A DNA stretch of 5,840 nucleotides from an uncultured Ruminococcus sp. GTDB lineage: Bacteria > Bacillota > Clostridia > Oscillospirales > Acutalibacteraceae. Both the position numbers and the translations under genes were made by a program. Within the stretch, counting starts at the first letter, position 1, and each line of letters opens with the position of its first letter. Below are positions 5,369 through 5,840 of the stretch, one piece after another. The stretch is taken from assembly GCA_937892835.1 (NCBI GenBank), contig CALBHM010000055.1, positions 1-5,840 on the forward strand, written 5' to 3'. The notes below the pieces were generated by a model, which was not told where the DNA came from, ran no database searches, and saw nothing but the letters and a program-made list of their open reading frames with translations.

Positions 5369-5599
5369 TTATTTAATGTCCGTTACGCTGTAGCCGAGGT
5401 TTTCAACCGCAGCTTTGAGCGTCGAATTGTCGACGTCCTTTTTGAGCTTTACAACAGCTCTTTTATTCTCAAGGTCAACCTTGGCGTCGGCGACTCCCGA
5501 GACGGAAGCGAGTGCCTTTTCAACCTTGGCGGCGCAGTGCATACAGCTCATGCCGTCGATATAAACTTCTTTTGTGATTTTTTCTTTGCCGAATAACAT
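5369..5599 (-). CDS. copZ: CopZ-like heavy-metal-associated (HMA) copper chaperone
   Basis: This 76-aa protein is a single HMA domain (about residues 9-76) with the metal-binding motif GMSCMHC (16-22, Cys19 and Cys22), which in this family holds Cu(I) on two thiolates and hands it to a copper ATPase. The remainder fits the ferredoxin-like fold: helix CAAKVEKALASVSGV, strand AKVDLENKRAVVKL, and the closing AAVENLGYSV. A short charged N-terminal extension (MLFGKEKITK) precedes the domain. Start: AAGGAGG at 5613-5607, seven bases before ATG. The gene directly follows the copper ATPase gene, whose stop codon overlaps this Shine-Dalgarno, so the two are co-transcribed and probably translationally coupled. 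Copper is the likely metal from the motif and neighbour; mercury or another soft metal is less likely. Confidence 0.92.
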   Translation of the reverse strand: MLFGKEKITKEVYIDGMSCMHCAAKVEKALASVSGVADAKVDLENKRAVVKLKKDVDNSTLKAAVENLGYSVTDIK

Positions 5600-5606
5600 A
5601 TGGAGT

Positions 5607-5614
5607 CCTCCTTA
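5607..5614 (-). promoter_or_regulatory. Fused stop codon and Shine-Dalgarno (TAAGGAGG) coupling copA and copZ
   Basis: TAAGGAGG on the minus strand serves both as stop of the ATPase gene and ribosome binding site of the chaperone gene. It is the same octamer as at the FTR-like/trxA junction. Confidence 0.7.
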
Positions 5615-5840
5615 TTTTTTCGACCCTCTCAGACGGAGGGCGTTGATTATTACCGTGAAGCTCGAAAGCGTCATAGCAAGGCTTGCTATCATCGGATTGA
5701 TCGTTATATTGAAATGCTTGAGTGCACCGATTGCAATGGGAATCATCAGGCAGTTGTAGAAGAAAGCCCAGAAAAGGTTCTGTTTGATGTTTCTGACTGT
5801 TGCCCTGCTTGTCCTGATAAGCTCGGGAATCTTCATCAAA
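5612..5840 (-). CDS. copA: Copper-exporting P1B-type ATPase, C-terminal 75 codons; enters from the right edge
   Basis: Only the end of the protein is present, and the reading frame is open to the window edge, so the true start lies outside. The visible part matches the last two membrane helices of Cu(I)-exporting P-type ATPases: [20 protein letters not shown] leads into the first helix and [23 protein letters not shown] forms the second. The Tyr-Asn pair of FFYN and the Met...Ser of AMTLSS (Met, then Ser four residues later) are the transmembrane copper-site residues known in CopA. The protein would sit in the cytoplasmic membrane and pump Cu(I) out using ATP. The TTG/ATG codons near 5839-5834 are internal, not the start. 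It is followed immediately by the CopZ-like gene. Confidence 0.93.
   Translation of the reverse strand, partial: LMKIPELIRTSRATVRNIKQNLFWAFFYNCLMIPIAIGALKHFNITINPMIASLAMTLSSFTVIINALRLRGSKK

Noticed and set aside
5612..5839. A complete 75-aa membrane protein starting at TTG 5839 or ATG 5836
   Set aside because: The sequence matches the C-terminal end of copper ATPases and the frame stays open to the window edge, so these are internal codons.
1..5840. CRISPR array, tRNA or rRNA genes, insertion sequences, phage attachment sites
   Set aside because: No regularly spaced direct repeats, transposase-like frames, terminal inverted repeats or structured RNA genes were seen; the window is almost filled by ordinary protein genes.

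Overview
The window looks like the chromosome of an anaerobic, low-to-mid GC Gram-positive bacterium of the class Clostridia, probably a gut member of the Oscillospiraceae/Ruminococcaceae. Support comes from strong AGGAGG-type ribosome binding sites before nearly every gene, sigma-A-like promoters, an oxygen-sensitive iron-sulfur serine dehydratase of the clostridial single-chain type, a glycoside hydrolase family 2 enzyme of a type common in gut Firmicutes, and a short clostridial ferredoxin:thioredoxin-reductase-like protein. This placement comes from protein style, not from a database comparison.

Layout. Positions 1-850 (minus) hold the first 283 codons of a GH2 glycosidase that runs off the left edge. 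Positions 851-1060 form a divergent intergenic region with a promoter for each side and an 11-bp inverted repeat between them. Positions 1061-2275 (plus) encode L-serine ammonia-lyase. Next, with its own extended -10 promoter and a leader hairpin, comes a 213-aa phosphoribosyltransferase-fold protein (2390-3031, plus) whose PRPP loop has lost its acidic pair. Positions 3032-3183 hold two consecutive terminators where plus and minus transcription converge.

Positions 3184-5130 (minus) are a compact three-gene operon, in transcription order: a 463-aa FAD-dependent oxidoreductase with a four-cysteine cluster, a 66-aa ferredoxin:thioredoxin reductase catalytic-chain-like protein, and thioredoxin. 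A consensus TTGACA-N17-TATAAT promoter drives it. Between promoter and first gene the leader contains a hairpin followed by an intrinsic-terminator-like structure ending just before the ribosome binding site. Upstream, also on minus, are the last 75 codons of a copper-exporting P-type ATPase and a 76-aa CopZ-like copper chaperone, closed by their own terminator.

How the genes may work together. The most interesting part is the flavoprotein / FTR-like / thioredoxin operon. It reads as a self-contained electron path to thioredoxin in which the flavoprotein could take the place of ferredoxin or of a classical NADPH thioredoxin reductase. The individual families are recognisable, but this route is my inference. 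The copper efflux pair directly upstream is a separate transcription unit. The serine dehydratase and GH2 enzyme are ordinary catabolic genes.
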